This document shows positions 1 to 10,700 of a stretch of DNA of 64,000 nucleotides, in pieces (positions within the stretch are counted from its first letter, which is position 1; every line of letters starts with the position of its first letter). The DNA lies in contig JARCOQ010000016.1 in the NCBI GenBank assembly GCA_029207755.1, positions 15,459,307-15,523,306 of the forward strand. Direction: 5' to 3'. Under the pieces are notes generated by a model, which was not told the DNA's origin, searched no databases, and saw only the letters and a list, made by a program, of their open reading frames with translations. Source of the DNA: Chamaea fasciata (Eukaryota; Chordata; Aves; Passeriformes; Sylviidae). A program made the translations under genes and the position numbers.

Positions 1-420
1 CGCGCCCCCGCCCCGCCCACCGCCCGCGCGCACTCGTTTTAAACACAGCAGACTCTGTCATTGGCCAGGAGGCTGACGGGGCGGGGCCGTACCGCCCCGC
101 GCGCTGTGATTGGTCGACGAGGATGCGAATTCGAATTGGGGCGGTTGGCGGTTCGAGCCTCTGGTGCAGCGGCGCATGCGTGGGCTGTAGGGCGCCCCCT
201 GCCGTGCGGGGCGGTACAGTGAAGTGCGGGCGCAGGGCTTTGCCTCACGGTGCGGCCGCCATGTTCCCGTTACCCCGGGCCGGCGGCGGGTTTTGGGCAC
301 AGGGCCGGGCCCGGCTCCTCCGGGGGCCAGGAGTCCCTTCTCTCTCAGCCCCAGCCGTCCCTGCCGGTGCTGTGTCGCTCACAGTCATATATGCTCAGCC
401 GAGGCTGCCTGGCTAAGGGA
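1..420 (-). promoter_or_regulatory. CpG-island promoter with CCAAT boxes and a CHR-like element, probably driving a leftward cell-cycle gene
   Basis: The block is very rich in CpG and GC boxes. On the minus strand it has three CCAAT boxes (complement ATTGG at 135-139, 109-113 and 60-64), followed about 17 bases further on by TTTAAA at 38-43, a variant of the cell-cycle homology region (CHR). An E2F-like TTGGCGG lies at 145-151 on the plus strand. Several NF-Y sites followed by a CHR is the known arrangement of G2/M promoters bound by DREAM/MMB, so a start site left of position 38 and a gene off the left edge are inferred. Plus-strand transcription is also possible, since CpG-island promoters are often bidirectional. 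Which gene it is cannot be told from the window. Confidence 0.6.
261..416 (+). other. Short open reading frame in a possible rightward first exon
   Basis: The ATG at 261 has an excellent Kozak context (GCCGCCATG) and opens a 51-codon frame that ends at 416. The peptide is Pro/Gly/Arg-rich and matches no family I know. A good splice donor, CCAAG|GTGAGG, lies at 631, so a rightward transcript from the CpG island could have a first exon of about 200-630. It could equally be a non-coding divergent transcript with a chance ORF. Confidence 0.25.
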
Positions 421-779
421 GCTGTTGAGGGGAGTGGTGGGAGTTATTGCTGCCTGATGATTTCTGCCTTGAACGTCCAGCGCCTAAGGGTGTCCGTGCT
501 GGAGCTCAAGCATTAGGGAAGTCCTTGCGTGTCCCAGCCTGGGCTAGGGGTGACCTGCCGGACAACAGCTCTGCAGAGAAGGCCCAGGGATCACAACTGT
601 CCTGGACCAGCCCTGTGTCCTGGGGCCAAGGTGAGGATCCTGGGGTGGCAAGGGCATTGCCAGCACGTCAAGGAGGGGGTCCTGCCCCTCTATTCAGTTC
701 TGGTGAGGCACATCTGGAATGCTGTGTCCAGTTCTGGGCTCCTCAGGACAGGAGGGACATGAAGCTCCTGGAGTGGGTA

Positions 780-1190
780 TAGAATCATAGAATGAAAGGG
801 ACTTGAAGGACCATCTGCTTCCACTCCCTGCCATGGGCAGGGATACCTTCCACTATCTCAGGTTGTTCCAACCCCTGACCAACCTGGCCTTGAACATTTC
901 AGAGATGGAGTGGCCACAGCTTCTCTGGGCAACCTGTGCCAGGGCTCACCTCCCTGACAGCCAAGAATTCCTTCCTAATAAGCTAACCCTATCAGTGTGA
1001 AGCCATCCCTTCTTGTCCTCTCTCTCAAGGCCCATGTCCCAAGCCCCTCTCCAGTTCTCTTGAAGGCTCTTTAAGCACTGTAAAGGGCTCTTCAGATCTC
1101 CCTGGAGCCTTCTCTTCTCGAGGCTGAACACCCCCAGCCTGGCTCCAGAGCAAGGGGTTCCTGCTTTTGCAGCATCTCCATTGCTTCCTC
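780..1190 (-). mobile_element. CR1 LINE fragment
   Basis: The reverse complement of a CR1 3' end begins at 780 ('tagaatcatagaatg'), and the match to the 3' UTR and last ORF2 part continues to about 1190. It is 5'-truncated, as most bird CR1 copies are. It abuts an oppositely oriented CR1 at about 1205. Confidence 0.88.
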
Positions 1191-1204
1191 TGGACCTGCT
1201 GGAG

Positions 1205-1625
1205 CAGGTCCACAGAGGGAAGGTGATGAAGGGACTGGAGCATCTCCCTGATGAGGAAAAGCTGAGGGAGATGGGGCTATTCAGTCTCAAGAGGACACAG
1301 CTGAGAATGGCCCTCCTCCATATCTGTCAGTGTCTGCAGGGAGAGGTCAGAGCATAAGACTAGGATCTGCTCTATGGGGCTCAGCACAAGAGGCAATGGG
1401 CAAAAAGTAAAACAGAGGATATTCCATCTGAACACGAGGAAGAACTTTCCTGTGCACGTGACTGAGCACTAAGGAGGCTGCCCAGAGAGGGCATGGACTC
1501 TCCCTCAGTGGAGATATTCAAAACCCACCTGGAAAAATCCTGTGTCATGTGACCCTGCTAGAGCAGGAAGGTGGGACCATTTGATCCACTGTGGGCTTTT
1601 CTGGCCTGAACCATTCTGTGATTCT
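1205..1625 (+). mobile_element. CR1 LINE fragment
   Basis: This copy runs from the 'gaggaaaagctgagggag' region of CR1 to its 3' terminus ('gaaccattctgtgattctt') at about 1625. It is diverged, with several indels, and is therefore old. It sits head to head with the minus-strand copy on its left. Confidence 0.85.
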
Positions 1626-1629
1626 TGCT

Positions 1630-3270
1630 TGGCAAAGGAGGCAGGGGCTGCCTGGACAGAGTTTCTGATGTCCTGAGTTGCAACCTTGCGCCATCCCTCC
1701 CCAGCACACCCCTGTTCCTGCCCCTTCCTGCCCTTGTGTGGGGGAGAGGGGGAATTAGGCAGACAATTGGGAGTCAAAGTTTGAACCTGAGTACAGGATT
1801 TAGAGGAAAGCCCTGATCCTCACAAGGCAAAGGGCAGAGCGGAATAAGGAGGTGCATTGAAAAGGCTGGCAGGCAAACAAAGCAATGTAGGGAAAAGCAG
1901 ATACTTAGTTTGCCCAGCTGAAGACTTTTGTGAGTCTTAAGACTCAGTTAAAAGCAGTGAGAAGAGGAGCTCTTGTTTTGTAGGACATGAAATGACTGCA
2001 CCCCAGTTAGTGGTGGCTGGAAACTTTCCCAGTGTTGTGCCTTGAATAAACATCATCCATCCCAGCAGAGCTGAGGTTTCTTCCTGGTAGCATGTATGAG
2101 ATTTGTCTGAGGATTTTACAAGTGCTTTTCATTGTTAGAACATGAACTTCTGGATGCTTCTTTGCACCCACACCCTTCCTCCCCGCAAGGGGTTGGAATA
2201 GCTTTGAAATCTCACTAGAGATCTCATTTTATGGTTGGAGAGGCTGAACTCGGGTAGCCTGCTGGCTTCTCTGAGCCCACCCCACAGCGCTGGCCGTGCT
2301 GGGCCTGGCACCTTGTGCATTGTCCCCCAGTCCCGTGAGGTGACCCCAGAGAGAGGAGCAGCTGTGGACAGCCTTTCTCCGCCACCTCCGCCTCCATCTG
2401 CAAAACTGTGTTATACTCCTGAGAGCACGGCAGCTGCCAACATGGAAAAGTGGCACCAGGAGCACAGGGAGTATTTAGCTTCTTTTAATTGAGAAGCAAT
2501 TTGAGTTAAAAAGTTAATCATGCTGTCAGCTTCTGTTCCTCATTTCTTCTCCCCCTCACAGCTGTTTCTATCAACTAAAAATAAATTGAAGCAGCAAACA
2601 AAACATGAATAATCAGCTGCCTACAGAGAGCTCAGATCCCAGCAAGAGATGCTCCTTGGGTGATCTGCAGTGCAGAGTTCCCTCAGGTAGATCCCATTCT
2701 TGCCAAACATGGCAACAGCAGAGCAGGAGAGGGTTATATTTGAGGGACAGGTATAACCAAAACCTGGGTGGGCACTGGGAGATGGGAGGTGAGATTCTCA
2801 GCAGCAGTACACCTTGGCCTAGTTTGTTGTCTCCAGAAGGCCTGGTTTGTTCTCTCCAAAATAGGATGGCAGGACATCCAGATGGTTTTATCACTGATAG
2901 ATAAACCAGAGCAGAGGCTGACCTGTGTGACGTGGGACTTGTGTTACCCAAACACATCCATCTGACTTTGCTAAGCCTGGGGTTCGTAACCCCTACCCAG
3001 AGGTGGCAGGCAGGACAGGAGTGGGACCTGCACCTTCACCAAGAGGCAGCCAGATGCTGAGTGGGATACGCCATCCTAAACACACCTGCACCAACCGGGA
3101 AGCCGTTACACAGCGAAGAGTCAGTCACTACAGAGGAGAAGCCAGATTTGTGCATGTTTTAATCTGTATTGCCAAGTCTTGAGCTGGATTTCAGATCAGT
3201 TTAGAGAGGCACTTTTCACAACAGGGAATGGCCTTAAGCCATTCTTAAGCCTTATCCCTGTGTGATAGCA
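1630..3270. other. Gene-free stretch
   Basis: Only short reading frames with no recognisable domain are present on either strand. No clear repeat was recognised. An AATAAA at about 2045 and another at about 2581 are isolated and have no upstream exon that I can support. Confidence 0.5.
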
Positions 3271-3279
3271 CTGTCCTAT

Positions 3280-3472
3280 CACATCGTTCCCTGTGAGGGT
3301 GCTCAGGCCCTGGCACAGGTTGCCCAGAGCAGCTGTGGGTGCCCATTCCATCCAAAGCCATGTTGGAGAGAGCTTGGAGGCACCTGGGATAGTGGAAGGT
3401 GTTCCTGCCCATGGAATGGGACGAGCTTTAAGGTCCTTTCAACCCAATCCATTCTGGGATTCTGTGATTTCC
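3280..3472 (+). mobile_element. CR1 LINE 3' fragment
   Basis: The fragment reads 'gagggtgctcaggccctggc' through 'ggtcctttcaacccaatcc' and 'ctgggattctgtgat', which is the last 190 bases of CR1 in sense orientation. It is 5'-truncated. Confidence 0.88.
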
Positions 3473-3479
3473 CTTATAT

Positions 3480-6400
3480 GCCTTTACCTCCACTAAAGAG
3501 CCCGCAGAGGGTTGTGTTTCTCCTCAATCCAAATGGCTCCTTGTTTTCTTCTCTTCTGCTGACTCTGAAAATGAAGGTAAATACAACAAAGGCATTTTGT
3601 TTGCCTTGATTGCTGTGATTTAAGCAAAACTCAACACAGGTGTAACACTTACTGTTATGCCAAACCTGAGATTCTCTTCGGGCAAGAGTTGTTTTTACCA
3701 TCTCCGGTTTCACTCAAGGTGTTGATCCCTCTTCTGAAGAGATCCGAGGGCCTGAGACCATGGCATCTAAGCAAGACATCCAACAGCAACATTCTCCTAG
3801 GAAAACTGAAAATTCGCTGAAAATATCTCTTAGCCAGGAAATATCAGCTCCCACTTTCACAAGTCCATGTGTGAGAGAAAGAGAAAGAGGTTCATTGCTA
3901 CACAGATTGCTGCTCACTTACTGCCTCCACCACTTCAGCCTTTAAAGCTTCTTCAGATGGGCATGTGTGAAAATCGCTCCTATTTTTTCCACTCTATTTG
4001 TATATTGTGATCAGATTCAAATGTGCAGATTTTAAGGAAAGAGCAAAGATGAAGAATTTCTTATCAGTCAAATAGGTTTCTGAGAGTGATATAAAGAAAG
4101 ATTAATGTAACACTCCCTCTAAACTCTCAGATAGTGAACAGCTTAATAAACAGCTGTATTTAGACATTTGGAGTGTTCAGTCTGGCGAAAAAGTTGCAAA
4201 CAAGCATCTGAACACTGGAGATTGCATTACACACCATTGCAAAAGTAATTTCATTTATACAAACAGTGAAATGACATCTGTCTCATTGCACAGCAGAGCT
4301 GCTTGATTTGCAGAGGTTTTTCCCCCAGATTAACACTGTCCCAGATAGTTCCAGAATTGAAAACAGAATGCCTGTGATATTACAGGGCTACATAAAAGTT
4401 AATCAGCCAAGCTGAAACCTAAGAGTAATTAGCTCAACTGCAGCACCGACCCAGCTCTGCTGCCTTCAGGACCCAGCACTTCTGCAGGGCCTGACATGAT
4501 GCTGTCATGGATATGACAGTGCCTGAGGCTCAGGGAAAAAGCAGGAACATGGAGTCATTTCACTGCGATTTATACAGGGTCTGTGATTATTCAATCAATG
4601 AACATGAGAGTTTTGTATTAAAATAGCCCAAGAATGCATTCTGGCAGTTGTAAAGTGGTGTCCTTCCTGCAGTTCAGAGGGCAAACAAGAGCATTTGCTG
4701 CATGAAAGGCTCAAAAGCTCCATGAATGCACCTGGCAAATCGCTCTCTGCTACAGTGGTGAAAGGGGAGGAGGAACAATTTTCTTTTGAAAGAGCCAATT
4801 CTCAGTTGAAATATTTGCACCAGTCCTAGTATTTTCTGTTCCCCTTTTTAAAGGGTGAGATAATTCAGCTCTTTATTACACCCTTAGCACAATATAATGA
4901 CAACTGGGCTGGAGAGGGAAGTTGCTCTTCAAAGGAGGAAAGAATTCTCCAAATTTGAAAATCTAACAGTGAATTCAGTAGAACTGTTTGGTCCCAGGAT
5001 GATGAGGCAAGTATGGCTAAATGTCAGGACATCTCAGCATATTCTGTGATGGCCACATCCATATCTTGAAGGTATTTCCACATTACCTTACAGAATAATG
5101 TGCAATCCCTGTTTTACACTCATACTAACATTTATTAACAGTGCTGTGGAGCTGCAAATCAGCAGTGAAGAGCTAGAATTCTGTCTATCTTCATCCTTTT
5201 TCCAAACTTTCTCAGAAGGAACCTGCTTGGGAAACATCCAGAGTGAGATCTGCCTTGCAAATGAGGACAAAGAACTACCACGAGGTGGCATCAAACCCAT
5301 GTGTTGTGACACTGAACTTTCAGTTTCGTGGCATTTTTCAAGTTGTGGGACATCTCAGGGCAGGACTCCTAATCCAAAAGGGCTGCAGTGATATTTTAGA
5401 AAAGCTCTAGTTTCACGAGTCTTCTTCATGCTTACTGCTGCTGTGTGTAATTTGACTGCCTTCAACCAGTAGTACTCCATGGTGGTACACGAACAGGGAT
5501 CAGGCAAGCTGCATGAAGTAGGTTTATGCAGTGCTTTCCAAAATCCAGGGCTGGCCCCACCCAAGGAAGAGGCAGGCTGAACATGGATTTTAGGAACAAA
5601 TGATTTAGCAGAAGTCTCATGCAGCAAGTTTCTTTTTTCCCAAAAAGAGGGCTGTGAGTTCTGCTGGTGCTCTCTGCCACCTGCCTCTGAAGGCTCAGCC
5701 CAGAAGGTGAAATCAGCACGTGGCACCCTGAGCTCGCAGCCAGCTCACAGAAATGTGCCTGACCCGTGTGAAGTCCTTGTCCTGGCAGGGCGTTTGACGG
5801 GGTTGAGCCCTAGCCTTGTGGGAGGTGATGGATCACCCAGGAGGACTCCTGGGGATACTGCAGGACCCAGGGTCACACTGCACAATGCACACTCAGCCAT
5901 GAGCAGCAAGGGGGGACTGGGGGTGGGAAAAGTGCAGTGGTGCTGCAGGAAACCCATGGAAAAGGGAGCATAAGGAGTAATGCTAATGGCCCGTAGGACC
6001 TGACAGCTTTGTGGCTGTGGTGGTGTGGGTGAAACCAGTGCCTTGGCTCAGCTGAGGTCCAGTGCCAACCCACACCAGCTGTGATGGCCAGACACAGCTT
6101 GGGCAGCCCCAGGAAAGGCTGCGGAGCAGTGACTGAATTCCAGAGATTCTGAGGTGAATTCCAAAGGTTTTGAAGGAGGTTCTGGAGATTCAGTGATTTC
6201 ACTGTCAGCCCAGGCCTTTCCCATCCCTTAGCTGGTTCCATGTCTTCACTTTGGGGGTTTCTCAGCAGGGCAGCTTTTACTTGCATTCCATTCAAGTGGA
6301 AGCTTATCCCCGCTCCCCCCCCAGCTAGAGAACATGAAATTTGGCCAATTTCTAAACAATATCTCATTATCTTTAAACCCTTTCATTTTAAACACTTGAC

Positions 6401-7395
6401 AAGTACTACTTCTTAAATAACCCACACTTCTATGGGAGTGAGGTGCCTGGAGCAGAGTCAGGGAGCTGTAATTGGGAGACAAGATTCCAGGAGGCAGAGA
6501 AAGGAAGCAGGGATATATCTGCCAGACAAGCACTGGCTGTCATAGCACAGAGCCAAAGGCTCTCACTATCACCAGACTTTCTCCTCCCAAGCTGTTGCTG
6601 ATACGAGACATTCAATTTATAACTTTTTTTAAAAAATTTATTTATCTTTTTGTGCCATGTTTACTTGAGGCAGATCCTCAGCACCCTAGAGACTGAGGTG
6701 CCAGGAAGGAGCTGCTTGGCCCATGATAGCCAAAGCCACTGACACTACTGGGTGAGGTGAGCAGTTAGTTGGCTCTTGTCCGTGTGAGAAATTCTTTCCT
6801 ACAGGTCCTTAAATGCCACTAAAGAGGATCCACCTCACGACTTGAGGACAAGTCTCCAGAATTAACAGCCCCTTGATACCTCTGTAGCATTTTTGAATGC
6901 TATCCTCCTCTCAAAACAAAGTGATTGTGAGCTGGGTCTTCCTTATCTTGTAAGGCTGAAAGCACACCTTCCCTTCTTGCATAAACCCATCCCTTTAGGA
7001 CTTCTTACTGTCTCCCTTCCTTGGGAACCCCTCACTTTGTCCCTTCACCACAGGAGTTAGAGGCACCCCATCTTTCTATTTTCCCCTCATCCTCCAAGGG
7101 ACTTCTTTTCTTTCTGTCTTCTTTCCCCAGAGTTAGGGAAGCACAACCCTGGTTCCTGCTAGGATGGTGTGGGAACGTGAGATAAGGGGGACACCTGGGT
7201 CACTGAGCTCAGTTCCCAAAGTACACTGCACCCCTATACTAGGTTTGCTTCAGGAGAGACCCTGGAGCTTCTTCACTGCACATCCTGTGGCACTATGGGC
7301 AATGAAAAAGTCTTCAGGACATTACTGTGTGTTTTATAGGTACAGGTAGAAAATGAAAACTTAGAAAGAAAAAACCCACATACTTAACTCCAGTA
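3480..7395. other. Gene-free, relatively AT-rich stretch
   Basis: No reading frame here has recognisable domains. The part at 3.95-5.4 kb is AT-rich, contains no CR1 or LTR that I can see, and has A/T-rich motifs such as TTAATAAACAGC near 4143. It could hold conserved regulatory elements, but that needs cross-species alignment. An A/T run lies at about 6620-6650. Confidence 0.4.
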
Positions 7396-7399
7396 TGCA

Positions 7400-7722
7400 C
7401 AGGGGGCTTACAAGAGAGCTGGAGAGGGACTTTTGATGAGGGCATGAATGGACAGGACAAGGGGAAATGGCTTCCCACTGCCAGAGGGCAAGGTTAGATG
7501 GGATATTGGGAAAGAATTCCTGGCTGTGAGGGTGCTGAGGCCCTGGCACAGGTTGCCTAGAGAAGCTGTGGCATCCCTTGGATCCCTGGAAGTGTCCAAG
7601 GCCAGGTTGGATGGGGCTTGGACTAACCTGGGATAGTGGAATGTATTTCTGTCCATTGCAAGGGGGTGGGATGGGATGAACTTTAAGGTCCCTTCCAACC
7701 CAAACCATTCCATGATTCTATG
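7400..7722 (+). mobile_element. CR1 LINE 3' fragment
   Basis: This is a sense-orientation CR1 with the typical order: 'ggacaaggggaaatggcttc', 'gggaaagaattcctggctg', 'ggtgctgaggccctggc', 'cccttccaacccaaaccatt', and the 'ccatgattctatg' end. It is well conserved and therefore fairly young. Confidence 0.93.
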
Positions 7723-7729
7723 CCTGGTG

Positions 7730-10700
7730 CTTGCAGAAAACACCACAGCTCAGTGCTTCACAACAGCTCTGGATCCTTGGGAAGCCCATGTGAAATCTTG
7801 GAATCAAATAATGAACAACATCATTACAGCTGAAGCAGTTTACCATGATGAGCTCCACACAAGTGATTTTAGGAACCACTGAGGTCCAGCTCTCGCTGTG
7901 CACCTCTCCTCAAGCTCAGTCCCCCTGTGCTGCTGACCCTTTACAGCCAAACACTAATTCATGGCAGACAGTGGCATCTCTGTCATGCCAAGTCTTGGGA
8001 GACATGTCAAGGAATACTGTCCTAATTCCATGGTTCCATGCTAATTACACTGCCTCAGCTACTTAATACTGGGAGTAGAGTTGTTTTTATTTCCTGTTAA
8101 GAACAGAATGTTTGGCAAAAGAGGAGAGTGAGAATGACAATTGTGTACACATTTCACATGTTTCTAGTATTATTTCTCCCCCAGAGAAGAACAGAGGTGT
8201 TATTAATAATTACCTTTCCAAGTTTCAGAATTGATATTTTGAAACGAGCTGGGTATATAATTTAGGAACCACAGGCAAGGGAAAAATGTGCTTTCAATTG
8301 AATTTGAAATGGGTGGAGAGTTGATGATGCAGTGAGGTAAATGTTGGCAATTCTGGAGGGCTAACGCTGAGTGAAGAAAGCTGTAAAACATTTTGCAGAT
8401 TTTGTGAAGTTAGAGGCATCTCAAGGGCTTGGGAAGTGAAAGGAGGTGCAGGTGGGGGAGACACAGGTGGAATCCATGCAGGTGAAGTCCTTAATCTGGA
8501 ATGGAAAAAGCATTTATGTGGGGCTGAGCATCATGAGGTTGTGTCTCTGCAAAAGCCAGACACAAGAGCTGGGGCCTGAGAGGTTTCAGGTGGGAAGGAG
8601 GCTGCAATGATGAAGACGCTTGGCAAGTGTGTTGTTGCTTAGGTAGAAGCAGAGCTTACAAGGCGCTGCAAGGAGTAAGCCTTTGGAAACACGCATTCAG
8701 CATGTGAAGGATGTGAGATGAACTGTGGGGTAGTAGAAGTACTGGGCAACTTTGTCAGTGTTCCCTCTCTTGTCATCTCTGACCTCCCACAGAACTAAGC
8801 TCCTGTTTGAAAACAGAGGAAAAGAATGAGCTGTTGGAGCATTACTATTCCAGCCTCTCCAGCCATGACTCGGTGTTGTAATATCTGCGTGAGCCTCCCT
8901 CCACTCAACCTGAAACAAGGCCTCTGAAGGAGAAATTGTTTGGGGTTACTGCTTGCTCCCGCAACATTAAATCTCTTTCCTGCAACGCACAAAATCCCTT
9001 TAAAGCCCTGCCTGTGGCTACCCTTACACCAGAGGTTTCTCTTCTTGCCTGTGTCCCAGCACAGACTGCTCAGTAGCAGAACTGGTATTCATTTATCACA
9101 ACAAACCCATCTCTGCCAGCCTTAGACCCAGAGCTGCAAATGTTCTTGAGTGTTTCCTTCCTCCTGGCTACCAACAGGCCCCTCATCAAAGGACAGGCAA
9201 CAAATGGGTGACAGAAACTCCCGGGTCTGCCCTACAAACACTAGCTGGCTGCAGTCACAGAAAAGCTTTGTTGTCGTAGAACAACCATTTAATAAAGACC
9301 AAATACCACACATTAGGAAATGTGGCATTTCCAGCCAGCAGACTCCCAGCCCTGGGGACCCCATGACCCCTCAGTGACCCCCATGGCCCTCCAAGCCTGA
9401 GCGGCCTATGCCTGAAGTGCACAGATCTCTGGAGCCCATGGTGCCTTCCCTCCTGGCCTGCACCCATGGCTTTCATAACACATGGATCATTTTCCAGGGT
9501 GTGGGTCTCCGAACAGAGCTGCCTCCCTTCCTCAGGGCTTACCTGCCTGGATCCAAGGCCAGCTCGGGAGTGGGTGTGCATATGCCAAATCTGGGATTGG
9601 GGTGCTGTGAGAACAGGGCAGTGAGAAGCCTTGTGGGGTCTCCAGAGCTGCCTTTAAGCTCAGGCTCCTGTCCTCAGGGCCACTGCATGAGCCACATCTC
9701 AGCCATGGCCACACACCAGTGTGTCTCTCTGGTTTGGTCCCTGGCCTCTGATGGACATCTTGGCTTGACCTTGGGCCAAGTCCTACTGCAAGAAGAGATG
9801 CTGTGCTCTCCTTTCCCCAACACGCAAGGTTTTCTCTGCAGTAGCATATATCAACATGGAGTCTGGACCGTGATGAGAAGGCTGGAGCACAATCTCCTGT
9901 GACCTGATTTGGATTAAATACAGCCCCGCCAGGCTGAGCCCTGTAAACAAGGCAGCTTCCAAGGAGCTCCCAGTGGTGCATCTGCACTTCTTGTGAAATC
10001 TAAGCCTCAAAGCCCTGTGCACACATGGCACGAAAACGTCAGTCACTTCCCAGGCTCAGCTTCAGCAAAGAACAAATTTATGCAGAGCCACGATGGAAAT
10101 TCATTTCCCTGAGTTTTGCAGTGCCAGAATTTCACGGTGTCTCCTGTTACAGTTCAGTGGCAATTTTACGAGGTAGATCTTTAGAGACCTGGATTCTTAC
10201 TACGAAAGAGAAATGGAATATGAAAGGCTGAAGAATATCTTTTAAGCTCTCTGCAGACTGAAAGAAGCTGCTTTCCCTCATGTCATTTGTCTCTTGCAAA
10301 TAGCTAATGACATGCATTAAATACAGGTCCAGATCCTCAAATGTATTTTCCCAAATGCCATCGATTTTCTTTATGGATCCATGACTGGTTTCTTTGTACT
10401 GTGCTCCTCTACACAGCCAACTTTGCAGAACTGTAGTAAAGACTCTGGCTGCTGAATCTAATTGCATGAGAATGAATCATTAGCACATTTCTAAACAGTT
10501 TAACTAGAACAGAAAACAGAATTAAGCTGTAAGACCATCATCTGATTAATTAGAAGGGCAAGGTTCAAGAATTAGGCTGGAAAAAGTTTCCCATATGAAT
10601 TCTTTTGCAATGGAAAGTTAACGATTGCGAAGCAAAATCTAATTGGGCAAGCTCTGACAAAATTATCTTCGATTGCTTGGGTTTTGTTTTGTTCGTCTTT

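Noticed and set aside
9408..9987. Paired frames of 164 (plus) and 151 (minus) codons
   Set aside because: Neither shows a domain, a good start context or consistent splice sites, and both strands are open together, which suggests chance.
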